A stretch of DNA of 64,000 nt from Lethocerus indicus (GCA_019843655.1 JACDQD010000001.1:43158230-43222229); one strand, 5' to 3'; counted from the stretch's first letter, positions 23,060 through 39,600 are shown. Notes: generated by a model from the letters alone, not told the origin. Translations and numbers: made by a program.

Positions 23060-23700
23060 CCTAACAATGGAACAATATACATTTTGCTTTGCATATAGAC
23101 GTTTTATTTCCTGCCAGTGAAAGTGAATTTCGGTGACCCAATCACACATACCTACCTTTCCAGTTCGGCCTTGATTTGGTACAGTGGGCAAAATACAACT
23201 TGCAGTAATTCTCATAAACTTTGAAGTTATACTTTCGGAGATAATAAGTAATTTAGTGTGCCAGCGGCCGTCCCAGTGATAGTGTGCGAAACAATTTACA
23301 CTCGTTCAATCTCGGTTGTAAATACCAAGGATTTATCTCCCTAATCAAACTTACTATTACAAATCTTGTACTGAGGTTTTGACGAGGGTGACCTAAAAAT
23401 ATATTTTTAATAATATTAAAATGCAGACGGGTATAGTACTCCGAGTTATGAATCATCCACAGACGGTCACAACTAATGCATTAATTAGATGTATATCATC
23501 CCCATCATCTTCTTCCAACAACCTCTATTAATAAAATCCTCGATCAAGTAATTTCTACAGTTCTGCTGACACTAGCCTATGATTCAGAGCGTTTTATAAT
23601 TTAATTGGGGATTTGGATTTCCGGAACCATTAATTTTGAATAGAAGAAATCGAACCCTTCTAAAACCTATCACCCTACCAGTAGCCGAGTAACAGATCAA
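23060..23700. other. Intergenic, nothing recognised
   Basis: Short frames only. The transition into strongly AT-rich, CpG-poor DNA begins just beyond this stretch. Confidence 0.4.
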
Positions 23701-23905
23701 GCCTGAGGAGGAAAACGTGATACACTTAATTCCCTCCTTTTTTCATCAACCTGGATAGCCCTTTCTGTCTGAGGAGTGTCGGTGGGATCAAAATCACCCT
23801 CTCGGAATTTATCGGACCATCGTGGGCACTAACGTTCTTGTAGAGTGTCGTCACCGTAAAAAACATCATGCAACTTTTCAATGGCTTGTGCAAGTAAAAC
23901 AATAA
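23700..23905 (-). pseudogene. mariner transposase N-terminal fragment
   Basis: The minus strand encodes LAQAIEKLHDVFYGDDTLQE, a stop, then CPRWSDKFREGDFDPTDTPQ and TERAIQVDEKRREL. This matches the second helix-turn-helix of mariner transposases (VYG-D-----C--WF--FR-GDF---D-PR). The frame has stops and lacks the DD34D catalytic core, so it is a relic. Confidence 0.7.
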
Positions 23906-23929
23906 AATATGACGAAAATGCTACGTTTG

Positions 23930-25432
23930 GTCTTCCATTTTCAAATTTCTTTTCAATTTTTTTTTGTTAAATCGTTAAAAAAGTAAAAAGACTGGAACAA
24001 CTGGTTCTAAATGAAGCTGATTACTGATTAAATGACACAACAGTACCACAGATGCAAATGAGTAGTATTTCCAAAAATGAATTATCACCATCCATAAAAT
24101 GTGTCATGACTTTCCTCACAAACCAATATTTCAAATATAAAAATGGTTATACAAAACAATGCAGTCATATATAGAGTATATTCATATTTTAAGTTCCAAT
24201 AAAATAGTCATTCCCTATGTAAATGACAGGTATAACATTTAGCCTCAATTTTATAAGTTTTCAATGTCAGATTCATTTGGTTTGTAATAAACCTCACAAG
24301 ACAAGTTTCAATCAGTCCTTCCTTTCTATTTGAATTTTGTTAATATACAAGAGTCCATTTTTTAGTATCCACTAACATGACTATCAAAGTACATAATGAC
24401 GATATGCTTACCTATTAATTTATAGGTCTTGGGGAGTCAATCAAAAATTGCATGAGCGAGAAATATTTCTTTAATAAAATATTAAACTATGGAATTTTTT
24501 TATTATATACAATATATTTATTACACTTTTGAAGAAATAATATTCTATGAACAGTTTATACTCAAAAGATATAAATGCTTTGTGATATACTTAAAAAGCA
24601 AGATCACACTTTTGTATACTGACTTGTGCTTAAACTATTAATGGAATGGTCACATCTTAAACCCTAGATGATACATGGAGCAAGCAATTACACTTAATAC
24701 TTGGTAAAATAAGTTACTGATGGGATTTGTTTTATTTACCCATCTAAAATGAACATTTTTATTGTTTTATAAGAATTGCAAAAATTTTAATCATTCAGAA
24801 AAAATGTCAGAGGTATTTAAATACTATTTAACATTTTAAATCACAGTTTAAACCAAATTTCAGAGTCAATAATTTAGTTTTAATAAAACATGAAAACAAA
24901 AACATTCATTAGGCCACAGTTGTACTCAATTATCCAATATAATAGCACTTATTTAGACAATCAAACATCACTGAAATAAAATATGAAAATACATCACTAT
25001 AACATTGTAAAATATTACATTTAAATAAATATTAGATGTAATATTAAAGTATGATCTTTATTTCCTATTCAAATCCAGAAATGGTAAACATTCAACATTT
25101 GTGATAAAGATATTTTTTAAATGAAGTATCATTATTGAAGGCTTTCTAGAACTACAATGATTTTTTACAGACAGATCCTAAATATACCCACAAATCTCCC
25201 AGAACTGAACTAAGTAAACAATTTACATTACCATGTTATAACATCATATATAAATATTAATTTATATTATCTAAACAAAACATTTTTACAATATTACAGA
25301 ATAATAAATAATTACATGCTGTAAATACATTAATATTGCATACGTACAAATACACATATTTATTATAAATTATGTGCACGTATGTATACATATTTATTTC
25401 ATTCTTAAATAATTCTTATCAATGGTGGTGAA
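23930..25432 (-). other. Probable 3' UTR and flank of OSBPL9
   Basis: Very AT-rich, CpG-poor sequence continuing the composition of the gene. Several minus-strand AATAAA hexamers exist (for example TTTATT on plus at 24,498 and 24,517), so the end cannot be fixed. No other gene seen. Confidence 0.4.
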
Positions 25433-27574
25433 CTAGCACATTGGAATAACATTCGGTAGTCTATTATGAAGAGGTCGAATATAAACCCAATTCTCATCTT
25501 CATCTCGATGAAACAGCTAAGATAGTACAAAAAAGTTATTATCAATTAATTAAACATACAATTAACTAAAATATACTTATTATAGAACAACTCAATATTT
25601 AAGAACTTTGATTTAATTTAAAATAATTAAATGATTATGGAATTTTTATAACTAGTTTTTTCATATAAACATATAGTAAGTGCAATTCTAAAACAATAAA
25701 CAAAATACAAAAGACTTACTTTAGTTTCCCAAGAAATTCCTCTATCTTTTCTTTGTTGGGCTTCTAACCTCTGCTTCTGTTCAATTTCACCCTTAGCACT
25801 AGTAGCATGGGTAACATTGTTAAGCCTAAAATTTAAATTTCAGTATTTTATGAGACTATATATATATATATATATAAAAATTTATTCACACATGATAATA
25901 AATAAATCGCTCTGTTGGTGTGTATCTATTCTAACAACTTTAACCAGCTAAAGTAGATCATTTGCCCTCACTCATACAAGGAAACAATAAAATAATAAGA
26001 AAAAATTAATTAAATAATTGTAACTAACTGCAGGATAGTTTCCTGTAAGCAACATATATAATAAAAACAGGGTTAACTTAAATTATTTATTTAACTGCAC
26101 TATTCTATAATGAATGAAAGCTATGGTTACCAAAAAAAATACTATAATATACTATACTATGCTTTAACAAATATTTAGTCATCAACTTTGAAAAAAGATT
26201 TCACTTTTTGTGGAAAAATATAAAATAGACATCGTTTAAGAAACAAAAATCAAACTAACAATAATTAAGTATTACAAACCACTGCAACAGACTTCAACAT
26301 TTCCATGAACATAAAGATCATCAAGTAACCAATATACAAACCTTAAACCTGCTGTTACTTCTCTCCATAAACGCCGTGATTCATGATCAGCTTGTTGTTC
26401 AATTGGACGGACATTCTTTTTAATAGTCGTCAGATTCTCAACATTTGCAAACTGCTCTGTTTTCTTAACATACAAAGATAATGTTATAAATAATCCATGC
26501 TTTACAAATATATGGAAATACGTGTTTTCTAACATAAACATATCTGAGGCATCATATACACAATGTATTTACTTACAGACTGATTTGCACATTCTTTTAC
26601 ATAATGAAATTCAAAAATAAAATGAGATATCAAACTTACTCCATCAGACCATTTCGCCTCTATATTACCATTCCATTCACCAGTGATATTGAGAAATGGT
26701 TTCTTTTCATTAGGGGCAAATATTTCGCCATTAATTCGATGTTTCTTACCGCCATAAAATGGTTTAGTAAGAAATTCAATTGTGCCTCGATAACCAGTCT
26801 TAACACAAGATATATCAACTGTCCCCCCTAATTCAATCCATGGTACGGTTAAAATTGACCTACAAATTTTAAGTAATACACTATAGTTATGTTAGTTCCA
26901 GAATTTCAATAAACATAATTAACATGTATGCTCCGTTAGATAATTATAAATAAAAAACACAAACATATGCTTTTCACTTTTATAGGCATCTTTTTGTTAA
27001 ACAACTAGAATACGATATTTTACCTGCAAAAGGTTTTTCGAAAGTGAGATAAGCCACACATTTATAATAAAACCTGTTTCTTTTCTTTAAATAAAATCTA
27101 TGTGCTAATATTTATTTTTTAACAGTAACAGAGTAATAAAATAAAGTTTATATAGCTGGGATTGTAACTCACAAAGTTCATGGGTCATGACAGTGCCAGG
27201 TCTTCATAATTCAAACACATTTCAATGAGACAAAATTTCTGAATATGATACAATTATTCTGAATAATAAACTCTTTTTAAAAACTGAAAAGACAAATGAT
27301 TTTCTATAGTTTTCAATAAATATTGTTTTATAGAATTATGTTTTATTAGTCTATCACTTTTATTTAAGACAAACTCCTCTTTTTAGCTTTTTATATTTTG
27401 GACAATAATGAGATTTTGACTATGAACTAGTACTCTGAACCCCTCATAAATAAGGACTGATGAATAAGGAGTGATGTAATGGAAACATTAAATAAATTAA
27501 TGAACACCTAAAATTTCACCATCTTTCCCAATATATGCAGTTAATCTACCTAATTGAATGTCTACCAGAAACAG

Positions 27575-27633
<59 letters not shown>

Positions 27634-30600
27634 TATTTATAATATAGGTTTGAGAAGTTACTATTTTTACTATTAATGACTGGTATTACTTAAACACAAT
27701 ATATTAAATATTTAAGCACATTTTCTTCCCTAATATATTTTAAATAAAATCAATTTTTAAAATAAAAATAAAATGTTCAATATAAATTATAAAAATATAC
27801 AACAATGTTGGGTAGATTGTGCTCTCTAATTAGGATTATACTCCAAAACAATAAAATAAAACAAAGAATGTTAATACAGAATCTAATATTTCCCATTATA
27901 ACACCCTCATATAAACAATTCTGGCTTATTAGTCTGAATTAATGTCTTGACTTTCTTCCTTGTATAAACTATTAATTTTTTTTCATACTCATGTTTTGTC
28001 CGCCTTGGAATCCTTCTATATACTTTTCATTTTTTTCTTACTCTAAACAAACAAATATGTGAATACCTTCCATATCCATTTGGAAATGTTACAATATATT
28101 GTTCATCATGATCAATAACATTGACTGTGCCTTGACCGACATTATGTACACCAATGGAAAGACCCAAAAATTTTGATTTTGTCCATACATGTGCAGTAAA
28201 GCTGATTCTTTTATTGTAGTGCTCTGCATAAAATGCTGAAACTAATACAAAAATTCTTACCAACATATGCACAATGAATAAAATTATATGCAATTATTAT
28301 TATTATTATTATATTATTTATTTATGTAAATCAAATAATATTTTAATATCACTGTCTATAATACAATTTAATACTGAATGATGTATCTTAAACATAGATC
28401 TTAAAAATTCTAGTTTATTCCCCAACCAAACTACTCTCATTTTACATAAAAATTGATAAATATCAAAACACTGACTTCACCACAAATATTTCATTAGTTT
28501 TCTCATAGAAGTAGTTATAAAATCTAACATCTATAAATAAGAAATCCTCTGTTATTGCTTTAAAAAATTCAATCCTTTATAAATTCTAGTAGGTGAAATC
28601 AATTTTAATTAATAATTTACCCAACTAGTGCCAGAAAGCCAAAAAAATTAAGCAAACATAATTTATACATTTGTAATTATTCTGACAATTGAAACACACT
28701 GACTAGGTGGATGGTGAGATACTTGTTCTGCAACAAAGGTAAGTTGATTTCTATGACACCAGGGAATAGGTCCATCAGTTACAAACACTTGCGGCAATGG
28801 GTCAACAGGCTCATCTATATCCCAGTGACACTGAAATATTTCACCAAGTATGGGATTGTAAGGTTTCTTAGCTACACCACTTTTTCTACCAGCATGATAT
28901 GAACAGAGATACCATTTGACAACTTGAACCATACGCTCCTTCTCTGTATTCAGTTCTGCAATTCTTCAAAAAAAAAATAAGCCTGTGAAAATTCTTATAA
29001 CATAACTTAAATACAACATTTCAAATTAAACACTATTTGGTATAAAAATTAAATTACCTTACAAACATATCAGGGTGTGCAAAGTAATCGGCATACATTT
29101 CAAGTAATGATCGACGCTCAAGAATAAAAGTAGGCAGCACTACTTTTGTGAGGTCCATTCCAATTTTAACTTGCGACAACAGATGTGTAACCACTGAGCC
29201 TTGGCTTTCCATAGAAACTGCAAATCAGAGTCCTTTATTCATTTGAAGTCGATATTATAGTGTTCAACCACACATAATTACAACACTGTTCATAATTATT
29301 TCTGGCAGATAACCCATACTTACTATCTGTTTCATTAGGATCTTCATACATTGCTGAAACAATGAAAAAAAATAGTTTAAGATAACTTCATGGTAGTGAT
29401 AACTTAGCAATAAAAAATATTTAGTACTAGTAACAGTGTGACTGGCGAGGGTTCATTAATATGTTCTCCAACAGGACATTCTAGATTTAAGCCTACCTAA
29501 ATATCATTATAATAAAAACACCCTTAAAAACTGAATAAATACATATAAAGAATCAATAATGTCAGAATTCCTATAATAGTACTTGTTCTCATTTCTATGT
29601 TCACCATTAGAAAAAAAGCTACAGCACAAATATGGAGGGTATGATATACCATCATAGTCAAGAGTTCCATCTGGTTTAATGAATTTTGAAGAAGAAGGCG
29701 ATGCAACATCTCCAGTCCTCTGTTCACCAACATCAGTACGTTCATTTGATTCAGGTCTAACTTCCTCAAAGCCATCACTGAAATGCCATTAAATTACTAT
29801 GAAGTAAATCAGGTTCATTTATACACAAATCAACTGACATAACTGCTAATTTATCTTTTAAAAAATTACAAATTAACTATTAACTGACCATTAACAAACT
29901 ACAAATTAATTAATAATAAAAGAAGTATTATACCATAGATTTTGTGTTTTTGTCTCCTCTCGCTGGTTTGGTCTTGGAAACAGAAACACACGAAATCTAT
30001 GGTATTCCAACCCCTCGCAGACCACAAAACAGGTATCTAAAGTATTATACTCAACAAAAGTTATAATTTTAAAACATATTTTTAAATTAGTATATGTATT
30101 TTTTAAATCAATTAAATTGATAAAATATTTTTAACTACAACTAATTTGTTTGAATAAAATTTAATATTGATTTTTACTAATTTGTTACCTACAACTCCCT
30201 GATTAGAATAATGCTGGAGGATAAATAAATATATTTTTTAAATAAAACATATATTTAAATAAATATATTTTTTAAATGTTCTCTTAATAATGTTTCTACT
30301 CACTCCATACTTCCTCACTACTAAGTTAAGCATAAAACTTTGATGTGTTATCAACATGAAATAAAAGAATTCAAGAATGTAGACATGTCATTAATAAAAG
30401 TGACAAAAAATCAATTAAAATTAGTAAGGGTGATTGATAAAAAAAAGATCATCACGGAAATAAGTATTAATTCAGCAATAAAAAAACATTTCACAAGAAT
30501 GTACACTACGGACAATTAAAAACTGTAAAACACACGCACACAAAATTACAAAAAAATTGTTATACATAAGATGATATGATTACTGAATTGGAAAAAGAAT

Positions 30601-33600
30601 AAGAAAAGTGAGTAACCGAAAATTGCCAAATCTTAAATTATCAAAAAAAATTTGATAAAACATAAATATTCGTTAATGACAAAGACAGAAATTATTTCAT
30701 ATTTAATTTTTTATCGCCTACACGAGCTGAAAAATATATATTAAAAATGACAACCTGAAATCAGTGATAACAAACCTTACAGTATCCCCTTGCGTGAAGC
30801 TGGTCCACTTGGATGTCAAAATCCGTAACATGCTATGCATTCAGACAGTTATCCTTAGACTTGGGATCAACGGAAAAACGCCCCGCCCCGAAAATTTAGA
30901 AGTGACGGTAAACTGAATGGACCCGGCATATATATAATCGTCTCGAGGTTTTTTTTTCAAGGGTTATCCGAGTCCGGCGATTTAGCTGACGGGACCGGGC
31001 GACGGGTCGCGGCCGACACTGAACCTAAGATTTCCGGAGACATCGCCGGCAGAAAAGACGAAGAAGGAAAGCTGGTTTGAAAATCAGCTGGGGGGAAAGA
31101 TTCAAAAATTGAACACGGTCCGTGTCGAAACCCCCCCTCTTTTATTGCTACACTGAGCTCCCCGAGAAGAAAGCGGGAGCTCTACGCAACGCTGTCACGT
31201 GATCCTCGCTCAGCTGCCCGCTCACCTAGGGATCGATGCACTCGCATTTACTGAACTATTCCTCACCACAAAGAACAATATTCCGCTAATTGGTTAGACT
31301 TTAAAATAAACTCCGTAGTTATTCACGATTAAGTGGATGTTTTGGTTTATAACTCGAAAGTCTAAGTATTAAAATTAAAATATTTTATAATTCGGTCAGT
31401 CACACAATCTTTTTTAACGAAGATTTTGACATATGTCAAAATAATAAATAAACTCTCGCCGTTTTCACTCTCTTTTTTTCGGAAGTTTAGATTGTTTTCG
31501 CAGTAGTAGCATCCAATTGTTAGTCACTATTACAGTATGGGATATTTATTTAAATGTACCGAGACGTAAATATGGAGCAAATTTAATTGTGGGATAGCGC
31601 GTTTAGTTTTTAGATGTCGATAATACCGAAATTTAGTTCATTGGAACATAATTGATAATTTAAAGTTTTTTACTAAAATACTGTAGAAATACACAATTTT
31701 AACAGACTTTAATTATTACTCCCTGCAACCTTCAGAATTAAGGGTATAGCACAAAACATTATACAGATTTATATGTTACATAAACTATAGACTAGTTGAA
31801 TATTTATAACAGATTATTCAATACAGAAACATTTGCGAACAAAAATAGTTCAAATCTGTGGCAGAAAGGAACTGTTTCAGAAATTAAGGAAAAGGCAAAA
31901 TTACCATTGTAATGCATAGAGAAGAACTATAAGGCAAAATTTAATGTTAGTATCAAAAGAAGAAAGTGAAATCAGAAGAAACCACCAAAATAAGACTACA
32001 GCTTTACTCTTTACAATTTACCCATATATATTTATTGTATACTGTTATTCAGACAAAATTGATTAATTTAGGTAACAGCACCTTCATAATACCTAATAAC
32101 TGAGGTATAAAAAAGAAAATATTTGTTGATATTTTTTCTACATAAACAGTTAAATTTATTTAAAATATTCTAATTAGTAACAAACATTAAACTGTAATGA
32201 TAATTTATTTACAAATATAATTTAATAGAAATGCCCTATTATTTTTACATGAATTTAATTAAATAAATTAAATTCGATATAATGTAATGCCTGGGACACA
32301 GTATTAGTAAGAACATTGAGTTGTAAAAATATAACAAATAAAAATAAAGTAAAACCCCATTAATAAAAATTGTACTCAATCTACTACAAAATATTTAGAA
32401 AGATAATAAAATTTAGATATCATTATTAAATTTATGGTTTAATTTAAACTATTTAAAATTTTAATGTAATTCATTTATTATAATAAATAATACTTTATTT
32501 CTTTAGAGGTCGAGACATGCATGCTATATTTTTTTACTGTTACTAATTCATTTATATCTCTTATGATAAAATTAAATAAATGGCAGTTCATACTACTAGC
32601 ATTCTCATAAGCAGCACAGATTAGATGTGAAAATATATGGATTATATTAATGGATATGCTATAAATAAAAATAATAAAATGTACAATGAGGATGTGAAAT
32701 TAAAATGCCAATACAAATAATGGTATGGTACCTAGTCGTGCTAAAAGAACATGGACTTAACACTTACTGTATAGGTGTAGGTGAAGGTGGAGGTGAAATA
32801 GAAGGACCATCGCTACTATCATGTGCATCAAAAAAGTCTTCTTCCTCTGAAGTAGAATATGAAATTTCTGGAACAACAGATGGGGGAGGCAGATTGGGTC
32901 CCTGAATTCCTAAACATTTCAGGAATACTTTCATACAGAACTAACAAATAATAGTGCACAAATTATTACATTATTTCTTTAGAAAACAAAGAATTTATAT
33001 CTTATGCTATCTCCATTTAGCATGATTATGCGCCTTACCAGGTAGATTCATTAAGAAACAGAAATGTAATGCTGATGATAAGAAAAATGTGAAGGTACAC
33101 CATATGCAGTAGATATTCGTAAAATTCCAATATGAGTAATTATGAGTTTGACACACAAATGAAAATGAAGGAAAACTTTTCTTCCTTCTTCTTAAGACTT
33201 TATAACTTTGGTGAAATTGTTTAATTCTGAGCAAATTTATAAATTTAATGGACTAATTTATTACAATTTAGAGTTGATTTATTTACTATTTCAAATTCAT
33301 GAAAAAGAAAACAAAGTTATACAAAAAAGGATTACTTTTCTTAAAGATTCCACATAATTATGAAAATATATTGGAAAATCCTAACAAGTATTCCATTTTG
33401 TAACACTGTAATGAGAAATACTATAAGTTATTATCAAATTAAAAGCAGATACAAGCACAGAATACATCACAGTGTAAATAACGTGTCTAACAGCAGCAAG
33501 CCTAATTTGGTGGAGAGAAAAAATGGTATATTGTATATACAAGTACTTCCCAACAAATCAAATTTCACAGTGACACAATTTATTATGAAATCGAACGCAT

Positions 33601-36600
33601 TGGTGCAGTTTTACTTGCATTATATTAATTGAATTGAAAATTACAATGGTACATTTTACATGTACTAATTCAGTATCAATAACAAATATTTTACACTTAC
33701 TCACAAGCATATACAACAAACATTCGCAAAGCACACACAAAATATTAACAAAAAATGTCACAGGTGTTTAAAGCCCTCCTCTAAGGAAAGGATCAGGATG
33801 AGAGGAAAGCAAATAACTGAAAATTGAATACATATAGCTCCTCAACAATAGTCAAACAATTTTTTAATTAATTTACACTTAATATTAGAACAATAGCAGG
33901 CATTTAATTGCTTTCATTTTACCCAACCCCTGTGCTTCAGGCTTCAAGATTTTTACTTGTTCTAATTATGCGTTTAAGAAAATTAATAAATTTAAAGGGT
34001 ATCTTGATGGGCAAATTGTCTGACTCACCGTGGCTGAAAGAGTCAGGGATATTTTGGGAACGAAGAGAGGCTTGAGTCTGTGACTCAAGGCATTCTGAGC
34101 CAAGTTCAATGCCTGCCTCATTTACACTAGTGGATCCCACAACAAAGGACACTGATCCTGTATTGTAAAGAAAATATTTAGTAAAATTATAAAATATTTA
34201 GCAAGATTTAATTCAAACTCAAAATGAGGGTGAGAATAAGATACTAAAACAAATGGGAAAGCAGAGGAAAACTAAAATATACCTGAGAGAAGGATTAAAA
34301 TATATAAGTAATCATAATTACTGATTAACTCAACTTTTTGTAATTGTAATGTCTTGGTTTGACTGAAGTTGTTCAATTACTATGTTAATGTATTACAAGC
34401 TCACATATTATACAGATATTTTTATAAACTTGAATGGAAATATTTAAACAATGATGCCAATTTTATTTTAACAAAAAAAAACACCTTTAATCTGTAAAAC
34501 ACTTTTTGCCTATTATGAATTCCATTCTATAACTCAAGTTATATTTACTAAAGAAGGATAGATCAGTATCTATAAATTTAAAAAAATAATCTGTAGATAA
34601 CTTTCATATTGTTCTTTCAAAATACTAAATTTATAATTATGAGAGAATTTAGACATATTGGGTTAACACCGCCCGAATTATGAACAATTTAATTTAAAAA
34701 TAAATTCATTTTCATTTCATTACAACTCAATAACAATCACACAAAAGTATGCTTTTGTGAGGCAGTTACTACAACATAAATACATACGCTTTTTGGTTTA
34801 AAACCAAACTAGAAAAAATAAAATACTTCAATGTGTGACCATTATTTACTAATACAAAATTATAATTAAAAAATAAAGGATAAATAAATAATCTATAAAT
34901 AGAATAGAATATATTAATATTATGTTGTAATCTGTGCTTGCAGAGCTTTTACCTTTTTAAATTAATTAGAATTCAACCATGACCTGCATTTTTATCAGTA
35001 ACCATTTCTTTTTCATAACCAAAAAATTAAAATCAAAAACAGCCTCCATTATCAGTGTTATAAAATGTGGAAAACTAATAATTAATTTCTCTACTATGAG
35101 TATATAATTTAAAAAACAATTAAATAGGAATAGGAAGAATCTAAAATGGGTGTAAACTAAGAACTTAAGCAGGGAAATGCAATTACTATTCTTTAAAATT
35201 GATTAAATGTACAGGTCATTACTGTTTTAGTAAGAAACCATTGTGCAACAATTAATGTAAATTATACAGTAAGCAGGGGGCTACAGTTTACAAGCTGTTA
35301 TGGTGACCAAATATGATATTGGCATTTGCAGGTTGAATTCAAGTGTTCGGTTCATGCCATGCTGCAGTTATTTTAATTTATACCATAGAGATTAATAGTA
35401 CTATACTATTATGAAACATGATACATAACAATATCAACCCTCACCCAAGACTCCATTAGGAATATGTGAATGTAAACCCCATTACTACACAAAATTATAT
35501 GAAAAAATTATTTCATTTTGATGATTCAACATATACACATGCATAAAATTAATTATATTGACACATTAACTACCATTAACCAATACCATGAAGTGTTACA
35601 GCAGTGACTTTTTTTTATATTTTATGAGTGATCAAAAAATAGGCAAAGTATTTAATTTTGTAGGCACATGCATTTTACATAAATAAAAATTCATGGTAAA
35701 TATATAAACTTTTGTGACAGGTAATTTATTTAAGGTGAAAAGACCATGCACACATTTTATAAATTAATGTTTAAAGACAATGTATTTTTCACTTGAAATG
35801 CCAACTTAACGGAAAACCTCCCCTACTAAAACTAAAGGTGTAGTTCATATTTTGGTAGTCAATTCCTTAAAGATAACATGCAGAACTTATATTAACATGC
35901 AGTTTACTGTATCGAAAAATACTCAATATTAGGGTAACAAATTCAAACTAACCATCTGATTTATGTCCAGAATCGGATGCACCTAAAGGCTGATATGTGC
36001 CATTAACCGGATGAGCAGTATTCTAAAAATTAAATTAAATATAATGATTAATCTATCACTTTATTTTATACACAAATAATTAAAAATGATAGGAAAAATA
36101 CCTTTGCAATTTGTAGAAGGACTATTGTATGCTTAACTTGTTCCAACATATTCTGTAACAAACATTAAATTGTTAATTCTAAACTATGGGATTTTGTTTG
36201 ATCCTAGGGTAATTTGTTTAGTTTTATATTATAGTACCATTATCATTTTCTCTGGTTTTAAAAATTAAAAATCTTGATAAACATGAAATATTCACCTTTA
36301 ATAGCAAATATCTAGAAAAAGTAAAGAAAATACTTCCCATAGCAAGTCCGCTCTTTACATCTTAAGTGATGAATTTAGTTGCAGATTTTCCTTTTATTTT
36401 AGGGTAAAAATTCTCACAATTTGTCCAAGGGAACTTAGAGATGGATTTGTAATGTTTTTTTATTTGAATGATATCTAAAGGCAAAATCATTGTTATATAG
36501 GTAGGGGTGCTTAACATAAACAATGAAGAAAGAAAAACCTTTTGATTGAGTAAAGAAATATTACATATTTTATTGCGCATAGTAACAAATATTGAATTCC

Positions 36601-39600
36601 TTCTCAAACTTACCTAACTATTATCCATGAAAAATTGTCAAAATGAATGCTCTAAATATAATAAAATAAAGTAATGTGCAATTATACATTAGCACCTTAA
36701 AAAACTAAAATCTAACAGAAAGAAATAAATGTGAATAAATGAAACGATAAAGAAATTTTGGAACAAATATATCATTGTACCATATCTAGCATCAGTACTG
36801 CTGAAAACAATTTTTTAAATTATTAATCCCATCATTAACTCCCTCAATAAAATGAAAGTTCAAAAAAAGAATTAAATTATAATATAGTTAAAATGTAATA
36901 AATATGAATGCATATAATGTATATCAGATTAGTAACTAATAAAATATAAATAAAATAATCCTTTCCTTAAAGCAAATTATGGCAGTGAGTATTGTAAAAC
37001 AAAAATGTTATATGAATATGACTTACATTTGCATGGTTCCAAATAGCTTCACACCTTAACTTATCATCACCATCTGAAAGTGGTTCCATTCTAACTTCTA
37101 GTGCCTATAAGACAAATACAATTTAATTAAATTAAAACCATCAAATGCAATAATAAAAATTATGTTCATTTAATTAGATATAAACTGTGTTTAAACCTTT
37201 GTTTGATCTATCAGGATTTGTAAATATGCATCTGCTTCAGCCAGTTTCTTGTCAAAATCCTGCATTGTCTGTGTAGGCTTCACTGTATCTAAACGTAGCT
37301 GTTATGAAAAACAATATCAAATAAAAAAACAGATACTGCTGCAAGAACAAACATTTATTTACATCAATTAAAAATGATAAACACAGTGTCTTTCTTATTT
37401 AAAATCAATAATAAACAATTCAGTTTTTCCCTCTAGTGTTTTTCACTCCCATCACTCACTTTTATGTCAATATCTGCTATTATTTAATTCTGTACAATAA
37501 TATTTGATAACTACACAAAAATTATTTCAGTGATATAATTTGTTACAAAACAAACAGTTATATTTGTTATAATTAGTTATAAAAGGTTGGATTATTTGCA
37601 TTTTTTAAATAATTTAATTTTCTTAAGATCAAAGACTTAGTATATAGCTTTTTAGGCATTCAAAAACAATACAGAAGTTCCTTAAATAAAAATATCAGTA
37701 ATATCAGTCAGTGAATGATTAAGATATAATTTAATTTCATATTTGAATTGAAATGCCTACATTTCGTTTCTATCTTTTCTTATATAACATTGGGATGGCT
37801 AACTCTAATATTATGATTGTTTTCAACTCACTACTAATAACATTAATATTATAATAAATAAATGTTATATTAATAAATGTATAATGGTTAATGAATTAAG
37901 AGTGATTTCTTGACACCAACATTAATAAATTAATGGTACAAGGAATATTACAAAATACGTAGATCATATATATCACAGTATCAATAAATTTTAATTCTTA
38001 TTTACAACAAAAATGCCTGAACAACACACAATTCTCATTTTGAAACAACGTCGATACTTATATAATAATTAGGTAAATTATAAAAAGAAGAAAAACAGTT
38101 AAAGTTAATACAAATGTCATTTGAGGATGATAAATTTGATAATTTAATTTATAATTACAAACATATAAACAATAAATGCTACAGCTTCTTCAATGGAAAA
38201 AATTAAAAGTGAGAAAACAGAAATAGTTGTCTATAAAAGTAATTGTATATATACCGTGCTAGGGCTTTTATACCCAAAACCATGCCTTAAAATAGTATCT
38301 TCAAGGCATCGCACCCATTTTTCCCTCTCATCTTCATCACGAGCTTGAAAATGGAATGTTTTTGAGTCAACTGTAATTGTAAAAGTGCTATCATCCCCAT
38401 CATCAATACCAATTATTGCACCTTTCAGTCTGACACAACCTCTCCTTACTCCACGCATCATTTTTTCCCTGGACTACAAACAAAACGGCAATTCTTAGTC
38501 TGGATTGTTTCAAGCTATTAAATGGGTAAAATTGATATTATTACTTTGACTAGAGGGAAAAATCATAGATATAACACTTATTTATGACTGAAAACAGTAA
38601 TTGCTCTTCTCTAATCAGTACAAATATGAAAAGATATTCTGGTAGCGCACACCATGATAATACTGCTAACCATAAATATTCAATTAAATATTAATTGTCT
38701 TTAATTAAAAAAGGGTTTAATGATAAAACGTTTCCTTTAAAAAATGGATTAAATGATTACTGTGAATTCTTTTCAGGAAGTATTCAACCACAGGTTTACA
38801 TTAGGCTTTACGTTCAAACACAGTATTATTATGTAACGCTGACTATTGCCACATTCATGATTCCACAGTGTTATTATTTTATAACAGAAAAGTAATATGT
38901 GTATTATCTTCTCCTTTTGTCTTAAATCTTCATAGATGTAAACAGATAAATTTATAACAAAAATCACACAGCCAGTATATTATTAAACTATTAAAAAAGT
39001 ATATGATCATGTATACTGTCAAATGGAAAGAATATTCTATATTTTGTATACTTTCACGGACAAGAGAATTCCTACCTTCATATTAAAACAAAAAAGGAGA
39101 CTCCTTATAATTAACAAAAAATATGCATTAGAAAATACATTATCTCCATTCATGAAAGTAATAATACATTGTATAACTTCCACTTCAAATCATCGCAAAG
39201 ATTGCTACAATTAATCAGCGAATAATTAATTAACAATCACACTGAAGTGTTAACATTTTTTTCTTCTAAGTAGTCTCCATTATAATTAAAATCAATAAAG
39301 CCTACATAGGTTATATAACCAATTATCTATTGGTGTTACTGAAAATCAATCTTAGGTTTCCCTATAATCATATTATTTATAATGGGTTATCAATATGGAA
39401 GAAACATGTTCTGCAAAAGAAAATACGATAGATATTGGCGCAAAATTCTATGCAATCTACTGGGATGAATGAAATGCAATTACAATATTTGCAGAATGTT
39501 AAATTAAATGACAATAACATACAATTTTTGTGTAATTACACAAATGTTTATTCAATTTTTCGTTTCACAGTTTCTCTAATGATTTACAGAATAATAAACG

